DNA from: Evansella tamaricis
Lineage (GTDB): Bacteria > Bacillota > Bacilli > Bacillales > Salisediminibacteriaceae
DNA: 60,295 bases
Assembly (NCBI RefSeq): GCF_019042215.1
Contig: NZ_JAHQCS010000145.1
Location: forward strand, 1-60,295
Reading direction: 5' to 3'
Below the pieces are notes generated by a model. The model did not search any database. It saw nothing but the letters and a program-made list of their open reading frames with translations, and was not told the DNA's origin. The position numbers and the translations under genes were made by a program. Of this stretch, positions 1 to 9,248 are shown one piece after another (position 1 is the stretch's first letter; each line of letters begins with the position of its first letter).

Positions 1-110
1 GCTTAGGGACTGTAAAAGTGGAAAAGCACCACTTTTTCAGTTCCCATGCGAGTAGGCGCTGGAGCTAGACAACTTGCCCGAAGGTGCAAAAACTTTCTTA
101 CCTTTTAAAA
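1..110. repeat. Dispersed intergenic repeat, copy 1 (right-hand part)
   Basis: Only the distal part of the repeat is present. It carries the GAGTAGGCGCTGGAGCTAGAC block (46-70), followed by the GAAGGTGCAAAAACTT extension that copy 3 near 29.4 kb also has. The first 45 bases differ from the other copies and include a short hairpin, AAGTGG/CCACTTT. It lies just beyond the terminator of cshA. Confidence 0.75.
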
Positions 111-141
111 AAAGCTTTTGCAGTATGATTACCACAAAAGC
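107..141 (-). terminator. Intrinsic terminator of cshA
   Basis: On the minus strand GCTTTTG (141-135) pairs with CAAAAGC (120-114), and a run of seven T follows. It sits 15 bp after the cshA stop codon. Confidence 0.7.
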
Positions 142-155
142 CTTCCAAACGTAAA

Positions 156-1661
156 TTAACTTTTTTTCCGTCCATCACGATCTTTTTTCTTAAATCCATC
201 TCTATCGTTCTTTGTACGCTTCTTCGCTTTGATTTTATAGCCGCCGCCTTCTCCAGTACGTTCTTTTCGGCGCCGTTGACCACCGCCACCTCTGCCACCA
301 CGGGGTCCTCCACCACCGTCTCGTTTCGGTTTATTCTTGGATCGAACTGGTGCTTCTCCGGTAATTTTCACGGCTTTCTTACTAGGTTCCTTTGTCACCA
401 TCTGTAAAGCTGCCGAAACAAGCATAACAGGATCGTACGTTTGTAAAAGCTGCTTCGCTGCTTTTTCCAGTTCTGTATTCTTCTCCCCTTCTACTGCAGT
501 AGTTAAATTCTCCACTGCTTCTTGATGTCTGCCCGTTAAAGCATCATCATACGTAGGCCGGGGTACTTGTTTCATTTTTTGCTTAGTGCTTTGTTCAATA
601 TAATTTAAATGATCTTTTTCCTTAGGTGTTGAAAAACTGTAAGAAATTCCCTTTTTCCCGGCTCGCCCAGTTCGACCTATACGATGGACATAACTTTCCG
701 CATCTTGAGGGAGGTCAAAATTAATGACGTGAGTCACATTATTGACATCCAAGCCACGGGCAGCTACATCTGTTGCCACCATAACATCTATCGCTCCACG
801 TTTGAATTTACGTATAACCTGATCACGTCGTTCTTGTTTCAAGTCTCCGTGTAATCCATCTACAGCAAATCCTCTAATACTCAACGATTCCGTTAATTCA
901 TCCACCCGTCGTTTCGTACGTCCAAATATAATAGCAAGCTCAGGTGTCTCCATGTCGAGTAAATTACAAAGTGTATCAAACTTCTCTTTTTCCGGGAGGA
1001 TAATATACCGTTGTTCGATGTTTTCTACTGTCAGTTGCTTCGCCTTTACCGTCACAGAAACTGGACTTCGCATAAAACGATCGGCAATAGTTTTTAATTT
1101 AGGAGGCATAGTAGCTGAAAACATCAGCATTCTTCGTTCCTTCGGTACTTCCTGAAGAATCGTTTCAATATCCTCAATAAATCCCATACTTAACATTTCA
1201 TCCGCTTCGTCCAAAACCACGATATTTAAATATTCAGGACGTATTGTTTTTCTTCTCATGTGATCCATATAACGTCCCGGTGTTGCCACAATGATTTGTG
1301 GATGCCTTTTCAAAGCAGAAATTTGCCTAGAAATATCTTGTCCACCATAAATCGGCAGTGCACGGACCCCTTTGAATTTCCCTAGCTTATTCAGTTCCTC
1401 CGCTACTTGAATTGCAAGTTCACGGGTAGGGGTTAATACAAGTGCTTGAGGATGCTTTTCATCCAATGTAACCTGTTCTATACATGGAATTCCAAATGCT
1501 ACGGTCTTCCCCGTTCCAGTTTGTGCCTGACCGATTATGTCCTGCCCATCTTTACTTAATGGGATAACCTGTTCTTGTATCGGGGTTGCTTCCTCAAATC
1601 CCATTGAATCAATAGCACGGAGTATCGATTGTTCAATATTTAACTCATTAAATAGTGCCAA
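156..1661 (-). CDS. cshA: DEAD-box ATP-dependent RNA helicase CshA
   Basis: This is a 501-residue DEAD-box RNA helicase of the CshA type, which in Firmicutes unwinds RNA in the cold, in ribosome assembly and with the RNA degradosome. Visible motifs are the Q motif (residues 22-30), Walker A AQTGTGKT (46-53), DEAD near 152, SAT in FSATMPP near 183 and HRIGRTGRAG in the second RecA domain. The C-terminal tail (about 435-501) is rich in Gly, Arg and Lys (GGRGGGGQRRRK), as expected for the RNA-binding extension of CshA. A good ribosome binding site (AAAGGAGAAAGTACATT) precedes the ATG. It appears monocistronic, with a leader of more than 100 bp and its own terminator. Confidence 0.95.
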   Translation of the reverse strand: MALFNELNIEQSILRAIDSMGFEEATPIQEQVIPLSKDGQDIIGQAQTGTGKTVAFGIPCIEQVTLDEKHPQALVLTPTRELAIQVAEELNKLGKFKGVRALPIYGGQDISRQISALKRHPQIIVATPGRYMDHMRRKTIRPEYLNIVVLDEADEMLSMGFIEDIETILQEVPKERRMLMFSATMPPKLKTIADRFMRSPVSVTVKAKQLTVENIEQRYIILPEKEKFDTLCNLLDMETPELAIIFGRTKRRVDELTESLSIRGFAVDGLHGDLKQERRDQVIRKFKRGAIDVMVATDVAARGLDVNNVTHVINFDLPQDAESYVHRIGRTGRAGKKGISYSFSTPKEKDHLNYIEQSTKQKMKQVPRPTYDDALTGRHQEAVENLTTAVEGEKNTELEKAAKQLLQTYDPVMLVSAALQMVTKEPSKKAVKITGEAPVRSKNKPKRDGGGGPRGGRGGGGQRRRKERTGEGGGYKIKAKKRTKNDRDGFKKKDRDGRKKS

Positions 1662-1910
1662 TGTACTTTCTCCTTTACATAAATAATTATTTATATTGAA
1701 TTGATTGATTTAAAACTGTCTTTCCTTAGTATTTATCCAATAAAAAGAACCTATTCTCTATAACACGGAATAAGCTCAGCTCTTGATGTCCTATTTCGTA
1801 ACAGATTATATCTGTCAGGTGAAAAACCTGTTTTAAACCAACTAACATACTGTACCACATTTTTCCTCTTAGTGCGAATCAATTTATATTATATCGGTAA
1901 CAAACACGAA
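1662..1910. other. Intergenic region upstream of cshA
   Basis: No gene is seen here. Two short inverted repeats, ACAGAT/ATCTGT and CAGGT/ACCTG, lie side by side at about 1802-1832, and a TATAAT-like hexamer reads on the minus strand inside the first. It may be the promoter and long 5' leader of cshA, but no convincing -35 box is seen. Confidence 0.3.
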
Positions 1911-1949
1911 GTAAAAGGACAACAGAGATAACCTCCATTGTCCTTTTAC
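1911..1949 (-). terminator. Intrinsic terminator of the SNF2 helicase gene
   Basis: A perfect 12-bp stem, GTAAAAGGACAA/TTGTCCTTTTAC, with a 15-nt loop lies just after the stop codon of the minus-strand helicase gene. The T tract falls within the descending arm. Confidence 0.65.
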
Positions 1950-1991
1950 CAGTTTTAATCAACCACTTATGTTGTTAATAACGTCATTTGT

Positions 1992-4900
1992 TTATATATC
2001 GAGCAATTCCTCAATATCTTCTTTTGTTAATGACGATATCATTTTTTCCCCTGGCTGAATCACGCGATCTAACAGCTCCCGTTTTTGTTCTTGAAGCTTA
2101 TGAATTTTTTCCTCAATTGTTCCCGTAGTGATTAACTTCGTTACTTGAACAACATTTTTTTGGCCAAAACGATAAACACGGTCTGCTGCCTGTTCTTCTA
2201 CTGCAGGGTTCCACCAAGAGTCAAATAGGATAACGGTGTCTCCCCCTGTTAAATTCAATCCGGTTCCACCTGCCTTTAATGAGATGAGAAACAATTCCTT
2301 CTCCCCATTATTAAAGCGATCGGCCAATTCAATCCGCTCCTTTGAAGGTGTTGAACCATCCAAATAGTGATACTTCCAGCTATAATTTTCCAACTGATTT
2401 CGAATTAAGCTGAGCATCTGTGTAAATTGGCTAAAAAGTACCACTCTTCTTCCAGATGCAATAGCCTCCTCCAAATATTCAAACAATCGGTCCATTTTTC
2501 CAGAACCACCTTCATAATCTTTCATAAATAAACGTGGGTGACAGCAAATTTGACGAAGTCTTGTCAAGCCTGCAAGTATTTTCATCCGATTCTCCTGGAA
2601 AGCGTCTCCATTAATTGCTGCCTTCGCATCATCTTGAATTAATCTTAATTGCGCTAAATAAGTTCGCTTTTGTTGATCCGTTAACTCCGTATATTGGACA
2701 GATTCCATTTTCTCAGGAAGTTCTGTTAGAACATCCTTCTTTAGTCGCCTTAATACAAATGGTCTAATCCGTTTAGCTACTTTTTCTTGATCCAACTCCT
2801 TAAAAGAAGATTTGTTCTTGAATAACCCCGGTAAAACAAGATCAAAGATGGAGTAGAGCTCATTCAATGAATTCTCAATTGGAGTTCCGCTGAGGGCAAA
2901 AGACTGTTTCGCCCTAATACCTTTCACTGCTTTGGATGTCTTCGTCCAATCATTCTTCACATATTGTGCTTCATCAAGGATCAAAGTGGAGAATTCACGT
3001 TCCACATACATCTCTAAATCTCGCCGTAATAATGGATAAGATGTGATCCAGATTTCCTTAGATTCTGCCTCCCCAAATGCCAGTTGACGTTCCTGGACAG
3101 AACCACTAATTACAACAGAAGAGAGGTCTGGTGCAAAACGTTCGATTTCCTTTTGCCAATTGTATACTAAACTGGATGGACAAATGATTAACGTTTTTCC
3201 AAAATCCTTCCCTTCCTTAGACAGTATTGATTTTTTTGCCACTAAATACGTGATCATCTGAAGGGTCTTCCCTAAACCCATATCATCGGCAAGTACTCCC
3301 CCAAAACCATAGTGGGATAGTGACATGAGCCACTGAAATCCAATTTTCTGATAATCACGGAGGATTGGATCTAATGTTTGGGGGATTTGTGCCTCTACTT
3401 CTTCAGGATGTAAAATTCGCTCCACAAGTTCTCGAAAAGCCTTCCCTTTTTTAATCGACATCCCATTGTCTTCTGCTAAATGAAATGCTTTCAGTAGGGG
3501 GATATTGACATGATGTTGTGCTGATGCTTCCATCTCCAGATCTTCGAGTATCCCTTTCATTTCCTGAAATTCGGTGTCCTGTAAGTTAACAAAGGAACCT
3601 GTTTCAAGACGATAATATTTTTTATTTTCCAAGAGAGCCTTAAGAACCTCATCAATTTCAGTTTCATCGATCCCTTCCATTTTAAATGCCACATCTAAAA
3701 GGTTTAAACGTTCATTGGTATCCACTTGAATCGTTGGTCGTTCCGTTGGTTCGTATAACAACCCTTTTACTTGAGACGTGGCAAAAACATCGATCCATTG
3801 GGAAAGTTGAGGAAGGACATCCATTACAAAATCAAGAATGTCATCAAACTCTTCCAAATATAATTCCTTTCCATTGTACTTAAAAGGGACTTTTTCCACA
3901 TGGGAAAGTAAAAATAATTCTTTTTCCACGTCCCTTACTGTTACCTTTCCGTTATATGGCTGAGAAGTTTCAAAGGGGGAGTATTGTTCCTCACCATATT
4001 GAAACAGAAGTTCAGCAGTGAGGCGCTCTCCTTGATAATCTACATAGAGCTTACCTTTTAAAGGGGCAATATGGATTTTTTCCCGGATACTTTCCTTCAC
4101 ATCCACTTCCCCTATATTCTTTAACTGAGGTAAAACAAGGGACGAAAAGTTCTCCAATTGGTCCTGTGTAATCGTAACTTCTGCAGGATGATAATCGGTT
4201 AAATGTGTCATTAATAAGTTTATGGATTCCCCTTGATCGCGCTCTAATTCATAAAAAGTTCCCCTGTGAAAAATAACTTGATAATCCGTGCCAAAAAAAG
4301 ATATTTCCTCTTCGTTGTCCCATTTAAAATGGAATTGCCCCTTATGACGTACAGAATCTTCCATTGTAAATTTTAGCGGCAATTTCCCATGAACAAAATC
4401 AAATCCAATATATTCAAACCCATGGACTTCCACTATAACTTTTCGGTCTCGAAGTTCTTCCAGCAGTTCTAAAACTGTAGGAGCGGGTATATCTACTGAG
4501 CGACTATCTTCACTATAGTTTTTTCTGGTAAAAAACGGATCTTTCCGATGTTCGTCCTTTAAATGATAGAGACGCCACAGCCAGGATAAAATAGCTTTAT
4601 CTTCTTCGGAAAACACATAATCAGATGGATCATACGTGAATAGTTTTGCAAACTTCAATGTGCGTTCCTCGTGATAACAGCGGAGAAATTCCTTTAAATC
4701 CCGTACCACATAGAGACGTTTCGGGCCTACTTTCAGTTCCAGTTCAATAGACCCTGTAAGATGCCTATAAATCTTAGGAAAAAGTTTGATCCTATATTCA
4801 ATCTGAAGTACTTCCCTTTCCTGGTAGGTCTCTTGTTTTTTCATATAGATTTGCTGAAAAGAAGAGATCAATTCCGTCGTTTTACGCTCTTCTATAAAGC

Positions 4901-5300
4901 CCACATTATGAATCTGACGCTCTCTCTTTCCTTCTATTCTAACTTCGGCTTGTTTTTCCTGTAGAGAAAAATGAGATTTGCCACTTTCCTCCCTTTCTTC
5001 CTCTTGTTGAATACGCTGCTTTAACTCAAATAATGTAGCAACCACATGCTTACAAATCCCTGGGTATTTGCCAAATGCGGGACATGTACAAGAAAAGCCA
5101 TCTAATTGTTTATCTTTCCCCACCTGCAACTTCACATTATATGGCTCCGAACCATCCACTCGAGCCTGATAAATGTCCTCTTCTACATTCCAATGAATAT
5201 CTTTTACATCTCCCCTGTAGAAATAATTTTTTCCACGACGGAGAATCATTTCACTACAAAGATTTTTTATTTCAAATTCGGAAATTTGATTTATTTTCAT
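1992..5300 (-). CDS. SWIM zinc-finger SNF2-family DEAD/DEAH helicase
   Basis: This is a large Swi2/Snf2-type ATPase of about 1,100 residues. The N-terminus holds a SWIM zinc-binding motif, CTCPAF...GICKHVVA (about residues 70-95), as in B. subtilis YwqA. A long middle region (100-640) follows. The motor domain has Walker A DDMGLGKT, the DEAQ box LILDEAQ, and the C-terminal helicase motifs LKAGGTGLNLT and QAADRVYRFGQ. Such proteins translocate on double-stranded DNA, and the bacterial role is poorly defined, probably repair or transcription-linked. The ATG at 5300 is chosen because GGGTGATC lies just upstream; a GTG three codons earlier (5309) is possible. It is transcribed alone. Confidence 0.9.
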   Translation of the reverse strand: MKINQISEFEIKNLCSEMILRRGKNYFYRGDVKDIHWNVEEDIYQARVDGSEPYNVKLQVGKDKQLDGFSCTCPAFGKYPGICKHVVATLFELKQRIQQEEEREESGKSHFSLQEKQAEVRIEGKRERQIHNVGFIEERKTTELISSFQQIYMKKQETYQEREVLQIEYRIKLFPKIYRHLTGSIELELKVGPKRLYVVRDLKEFLRCYHEERTLKFAKLFTYDPSDYVFSEEDKAILSWLWRLYHLKDEHRKDPFFTRKNYSEDSRSVDIPAPTVLELLEELRDRKVIVEVHGFEYIGFDFVHGKLPLKFTMEDSVRHKGQFHFKWDNEEEISFFGTDYQVIFHRGTFYELERDQGESINLLMTHLTDYHPAEVTITQDQLENFSSLVLPQLKNIGEVDVKESIREKIHIAPLKGKLYVDYQGERLTAELLFQYGEEQYSPFETSQPYNGKVTVRDVEKELFLLSHVEKVPFKYNGKELYLEEFDDILDFVMDVLPQLSQWIDVFATSQVKGLLYEPTERPTIQVDTNERLNLLDVAFKMEGIDETEIDEVLKALLENKKYYRLETGSFVNLQDTEFQEMKGILEDLEMEASAQHHVNIPLLKAFHLAEDNGMSIKKGKAFRELVERILHPEEVEAQIPQTLDPILRDYQKIGFQWLMSLSHYGFGGVLADDMGLGKTLQMITYLVAKKSILSKEGKDFGKTLIICPSSLVYNWQKEIERFAPDLSSVVISGSVQERQLAFGEAESKEIWITSYPLLRRDLEMYVEREFSTLILDEAQYVKNDWTKTSKAVKGIRAKQSFALSGTPIENSLNELYSIFDLVLPGLFKNKSSFKELDQEKVAKRIRPFVLRRLKKDVLTELPEKMESVQYTELTDQQKRTYLAQLRLIQDDAKAAINGDAFQENRMKILAGLTRLRQICCHPRLFMKDYEGGSGKMDRLFEYLEEAIASGRRVVLFSQFTQMLSLIRNQLENYSWKYHYLDGSTPSKERIELADRFNNGEKELFLISLKAGGTGLNLTGGDTVILFDSWWNPAVEEQAADRVYRFGQKNVVQVTKLITTGTIEEKIHKLQEQKRELLDRVIQPGEKMISSLTKEDIEELLDI

Positions 5301-5604
5301 GCAGATCACCCTACTCCCAAAAGTGCCTTAAATTCATTTCATTATCGATAATCGATATATTTTTGCTTATCCACCAAATATCAGAGAATTCCCTTCCACT
5401 AACAGGCAGATTATTAATCCATTCTTCCATTGTAACAAGATTTGTATTCGATATTGAAAGAATTCACCTTCTTTTTTATGTTTTTATTCTGAAACTTATT
5501 AATCAATAACACGTATTTATGTTTAATGGCATTTTCAGCATAAAAATGAAACAAACCACTTTTTTAATTTGTCAGTAAATAAGCATTGATGAGAGGAGAT
5601 TATA

Positions 5605-6873
5605 ATGGCTAAGACCGTTCAGATAGTTATATATTCATTTATTCTATTTAGTATGATCGGTTGTTCTCAAGAAACTAGTAAGGAGTTACTAGAATTTGAA
5701 GATCCAAACTTAGAGGCAGTGATTGAAGAAGCGGTTAACAGGGAAGGAGAGGGAGTTTACGAGAAAAATGTGGACTCTATTACAGAACTAAATGCTTCCA
5801 ACCGTTCCATCAGTAGCCTAGAAGGGATTCACTACCTCCATTCTTTGCAAGAACTTGACCTTGAAGGAAACGATATCATTGACTTAGCTCCATTACTGTC
5901 TTTAGAAGAATTATTAAAATTAAATATTAAAAATAATCCTATTTCAACCGCAACGGCAAGTACCTCCGAAATAATCAATGGTCTTATTGAAAAAGGTGTG
6001 CAAGTGTCTTATGATGATCCATCTTCTGCTGCCGCAAGATCAATCCCTCCACCCAAAGGGATCTTCTACAAAGTAGAAAATGACTCTAATACGGTTTACC
6101 TATTTGGGTCCATTCACGTGGGCTTTAAGGACCTCTATCCACTTCACGATTCCATTGAGACGGCATTTGAGAATGCAGATTTTTTAGCCGTAGAGTTGGA
6201 TATAACGGATATTGATGAGATGGAAGTAGCTCAACATATGTTGGAATATGGGATGTATCGCGATGGGCAAACTCTTCAAGATGTTATTGGGGAGAATTCT
6301 TTCGATACACTGTTGGGTCTAGTCACTAATTTCGGAATTAATGATGAGATTCTGAATATGTTAAGACCTTGGGCCGCAATGGATCTGTTGACTTCCATCG
6401 TTGTGGAAGAAGCGGGATATTCAGCAGAATACGGGGTAGATATGTACTTTATTGAAAGGGCCAGTGGAAAAATGGACGTGATCCCACTGGAAACATTGGA
6501 AGACCAATTGGCAACTTATCTTATCCTTTCAGATGAAACACAGGCAGAAGAACTTATCTATACCCTTGAACATTTCGATGACCAGATTCAAGAATTACAG
6601 AATTTAATGAGCATTTGGCAGGATGGAGATGCGGATGCTATTTTGGAACTTCGTTATTTAGATGAAGATGCCAGTGAGGAATACCAAGAGTATATGAGTG
6701 CGTTGGGAGACAACCGGGACGAAAAGATGACGGAGAAAATTGAGGAGTTTCTCCTCAAGGATTCCAATGAAACTTTATTCGTCGTCGTTGGTGCGATGCA
6801 CCTCGTTGGAGAGAAAAGTATTGTAGGCCTTTTGCTGGACCTTGGATATGAAGTGGAAGCAGGTATCCAATAA
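5605..6873 (+). CDS. Lipoprotein with leucine-rich repeats and a TraB/GumN domain
   Basis: The 422-residue protein starts with a lipoprotein signal (lipobox SMIGC, Cys20), so it should be anchored on the outer face of the membrane. Residues 28-115 contain two or three internalin-like leucine-rich repeats (SSLEGIHYLHSLQELDLEGN). Residues 150-422 are a TraB/GumN (PF01963-like) domain with the two Gly-x-x-His hallmarks GSIH (168-171) and GAMH (near 397). Animal relatives of this family (TIKI) are metalloproteases; bacterial roles are mostly unknown. AGAGGAGATTATA precedes the ATG. The LRR fusion is unusual. A copy of the dispersed repeat starts two bases after the stop. Confidence 0.85.
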   Translation: MAKTVQIVIYSFILFSMIGCSQETSKELLEFEDPNLEAVIEEAVNREGEGVYEKNVDSITELNASNRSISSLEGIHYLHSLQELDLEGNDIIDLAPLLSLEELLKLNIKNNPISTATASTSEIINGLIEKGVQVSYDDPSSAAARSIPPPKGIFYKVENDSNTVYLFGSIHVGFKDLYPLHDSIETAFENADFLAVELDITDIDEMEVAQHMLEYGMYRDGQTLQDVIGENSFDTLLGLVTNFGINDEILNMLRPWAAMDLLTSIVVEEAGYSAEYGVDMYFIERASGKMDVIPLETLEDQLATYLILSDETQAEELIYTLEHFDDQIQELQNLMSIWQDGDADAILELRYLDEDASEEYQEYMSALGDNRDEKMTEKIEEFLLKDSNETLFVVVGAMHLVGEKSIVGLLLDLGYEVEAGIQ

Positions 6874-6874
6874 G

Positions 6875-6985
6875 AAAAGCGCAAGCGCCTATGGTCACGG
6901 ACGTAGGGCAGTGGAGGAATGACAACCTGAAGTCCGCTCTTTGACTTCAGTTGTCACTTCCGAAGTGCCCCGTAGTGTTTTGAAA
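6875..6985. repeat. Dispersed intergenic repeat, copy 2
   Basis: It begins AGAAAAGCGCAAGCGCC and includes the inner stem TGACAAC/GTTGTCA with GAAGTC/GACTTC, then TTCCGAAGTGCCCC. The GAGTAGGCG end seen in other copies is missing or degraded. It lies between the TraB lipoprotein and the MoxR operon. Confidence 0.85.
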
Positions 6986-7077
6986 ATTACGAAAATATCC
7001 AATTTACAAATATTGAAGCTATCCTTACCGGAAATCTGTATAATTATTCTTATATAAAATTTAAGGGTGTGTTGATT

Positions 7078-8034
7078 ATGGGAAAACCTGAGCAACTATT
7101 AAAAGACATGAAAGAATCAATAGCTAAAGTGTTGGTGGGAAAAGAAGAAGTTACAGAATTGGTTATGATCTCCTTACTCAGTCGTGGAAATATCTTATTA
7201 GAAGACGTTCCAGGAACAGGAAAAACCATGTTGGCAAAGTCTATTGCAAGGTCAATTGATGCAACATTCCGAAGAATTCAATTCACACCAGATGTTTTAC
7301 CTAGTGATGTAACTGGAATTCAGTTTTTTAACCCAAAGGAAAAGTCCTTTGAAATGCGGCCAGGACCAGTAATGACAAACATTCTGCTTGCTGATGAAAT
7401 TAATCGCGCTACCCCAAGAACACAATCGAGTTTATTAGAAGTTATGGAAGAAGGTCAAGTTACCATCGATGGGGAAACCCTCCCATTACCAAAACCGTTT
7501 ATCGTCATTGCCACACAAAATCCAGTGGAGTCACAGCAGGGGACTTTCTCCCTCCCGGAAGCTCAGATGGACCGTTTCTTAATGCAAATTAAAGTTGGGT
7601 ATCCAACGTTAGAAGAAGAGCAAATGATGATACACATGTATAAGCAGGAACACCCATTCGAAACGTTAAGTCCTATTGTATCTTTAAAAGAAATAGAAGA
7701 GATGCAAGGGGAAATTGGTAGTATTCAGTTATCCAGTGACGTACAGACTTACTTATTATCTCTCATTCGGGAAACAAGGGAATCAAAGCAAATAGAAGTT
7801 GGTGTGAGTCCTAGGGGAACTATTGCTTTTATGAGAAGTGTCCAAGCAAGAGCCTATTTACATGGGAGGGACTTTGTTACTCCAGAAGATGTAAAACAAT
7901 TAGCTCCATATGTACTATGCCACCGACTTGTTTTAAGTATTGATTCTTCCCTTAAATATACTAAGGAAGAAGTGTTACAAACTATTTTGCAAGAACTGGA
8001 AGTCCCAGTGGAAGCAGGGGCTGTTGAAAAATGA
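7078..8034 (+). CDS. MoxR-family AAA+ ATPase
   Basis: This is a 318-residue MoxR/RavA-type AAA+ ATPase, probably a chaperone for assembly or activation of the partner proteins encoded downstream. It shows Walker A VPGTGKT (44-50), Walker B LLADEIN, sensor 1 ATQNP and the MoxR signature GTFSLPEAQMDRF. The ATG at 7078 has AAGGGTG eight bases upstream; an in-frame GTG lies at 7069. It is the first gene of a three-gene operon matching the order of B. subtilis yeaC-yeaD-yebA. Its stop overlaps the next start by four bases. Confidence 0.92.
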   Translation: MGKPEQLLKDMKESIAKVLVGKEEVTELVMISLLSRGNILLEDVPGTGKTMLAKSIARSIDATFRRIQFTPDVLPSDVTGIQFFNPKEKSFEMRPGPVMTNILLADEINRATPRTQSSLLEVMEEGQVTIDGETLPLPKPFIVIATQNPVESQQGTFSLPEAQMDRFLMQIKVGYPTLEEEQMMIHMYKQEHPFETLSPIVSLKEIEEMQGEIGSIQLSSDVQTYLLSLIRETRESKQIEVGVSPRGTIAFMRSVQARAYLHGRDFVTPEDVKQLAPYVLCHRLVLSIDSSLKYTKEEVLQTILQELEVPVEAGAVEK

Positions 8035-9248
8035 TTCAGTGGAGAAAAGAAGTAAAGTTTACAAAAAGGTACTATGTATTAACATACCTTATTCCTCTTT
8101 TTATTTTCCTTTCGCTAATCACCAATGAAGTTCTTTTGTTTAGTTTAACAGTCTTGTTTATCCTTGTAGTTAGCTTAAATACGTTGTATCTATCCTATGT
8201 GTCCAAACGGGTAGCAATCCCTGGAGAAATGATTACGAAACGGTTATTCACTAATGATCAGGCAGTTTTAAAAGTGCCATTTGAGAACAGAGGACGAATA
8301 CCCATATTCCGAATAAAAGCGTCCCTATTTCTTTACGATACAGATCATTCTATCGAGGTAATTGAATCAGAGAACTTCGACCGGTATTATGCCAATTATG
8401 AACATCCATTTTCCATTCCTCCATTTACAAAAAGAAATGTGGTAATGAATATGAAAGCTACAAAAAGGGGGACTGCGGAACTCCGGACAATCGAAGTGGA
8501 TATCTATGACTTGTTTTTATTTGGCCATATAAAATTGACATATGAGGGACCTTATCGGGGAGAGGCAGTAGTATATCCTACACCTCAGCCCATCAAAGGG
8601 CTTGAAAAAGTTATTCAACATGAAAAGGGAAATCATTCACAACCCTATTCATTGTATGAAGATGTCATGATGACACGTGGGAACAGGGAGTATGGACCTG
8701 GTGATCCTTTTAATAGAATTAATTGGAAAGCGTCCGCCCGGACAGATTATTTACAAACAAAAGTTTATGAAAAAGTAACTGTATCCAAGTGGACGATCGT
8801 TCTGAATATAAAAAGCGAGAACCCCATGAATCCAACTATTGAAAATTTAGAATCAGTGTTAAGTCAAGTAGCTTATGCCTGCCATTTTGCAACAACACAG
8901 CATATCTCCTATGAATTATATGTCAATCTAAGGATTCCTGGTTCTTCGGTAGGAATACACCTCCCTTTAGGGGAAGGGAAAAATCATCTGGGAAAAACAT
9001 TAGAACTGCTGGCAAGAATAAGAAAGTCAAATATTACAATTCCTGTAGAGAATATGCTCCATCATGTTACTAAAAATCAGATCCACCAACCATATATCAT
9101 TCATTTTGGGGCAAACGGCACTACCATTGAACAGGAATATGCCAAAGTAAAAAGTGCTGGAGGGACGGTATATTTTGTTACAAGTGAGGACGACACTGCT
9201 TACCTCAGTAAAATAGGGGGGCATACTCATGAAAAAATGGCAAATTGA
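8031..9248 (+). CDS. DUF58-domain membrane-associated protein
   Basis: The 405-residue protein has two hydrophobic segments near the N-terminus (about 15-55), an extracytoplasmic-type beta domain, and the DUF58 hallmark GDPFNRINWKASAR near residue 223. DUF58 proteins are regularly encoded next to MoxR ATPases and carry a von Willebrand factor A-like fold. It overlaps the MoxR gene by 4 bp and the next gene by 20 bp, so translation is probably coupled. The function is inferred from context only. Confidence 0.88.
   Translation: MIQWRKEVKFTKRYYVLTYLIPLFIFLSLITNEVLLFSLTVLFILVVSLNTLYLSYVSKRVAIPGEMITKRLFTNDQAVLKVPFENRGRIPIFRIKASLFLYDTDHSIEVIESENFDRYYANYEHPFSIPPFTKRNVVMNMKATKRGTAELRTIEVDIYDLFLFGHIKLTYEGPYRGEAVVYPTPQPIKGLEKVIQHEKGNHSQPYSLYEDVMMTRGNREYGPGDPFNRINWKASARTDYLQTKVYEKVTVSKWTIVLNIKSENPMNPTIENLESVLSQVAYACHFATTQHISYELYVNLRIPGSSVGIHLPLGEGKNHLGKTLELLARIRKSNITIPVENMLHHVTKNQIHQPYIIHFGANGTTIEQEYAKVKSAGGTVYFVTSEDDTAYLSKIGGHTHEKMAN

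Noticed and set aside
5075-5509. 144-codon plus-strand frame opposite the start of the SNF2 gene
   Set aside because: It is antisense to well-supported coding sequence, has low-complexity hydrophobic content and lacks a ribosome binding site.
5310-5604. Possible small gene or pseudogene between the SNF2 gene and the TraB lipoprotein
   Set aside because: Only short frames without starts or recognisable motifs were found.
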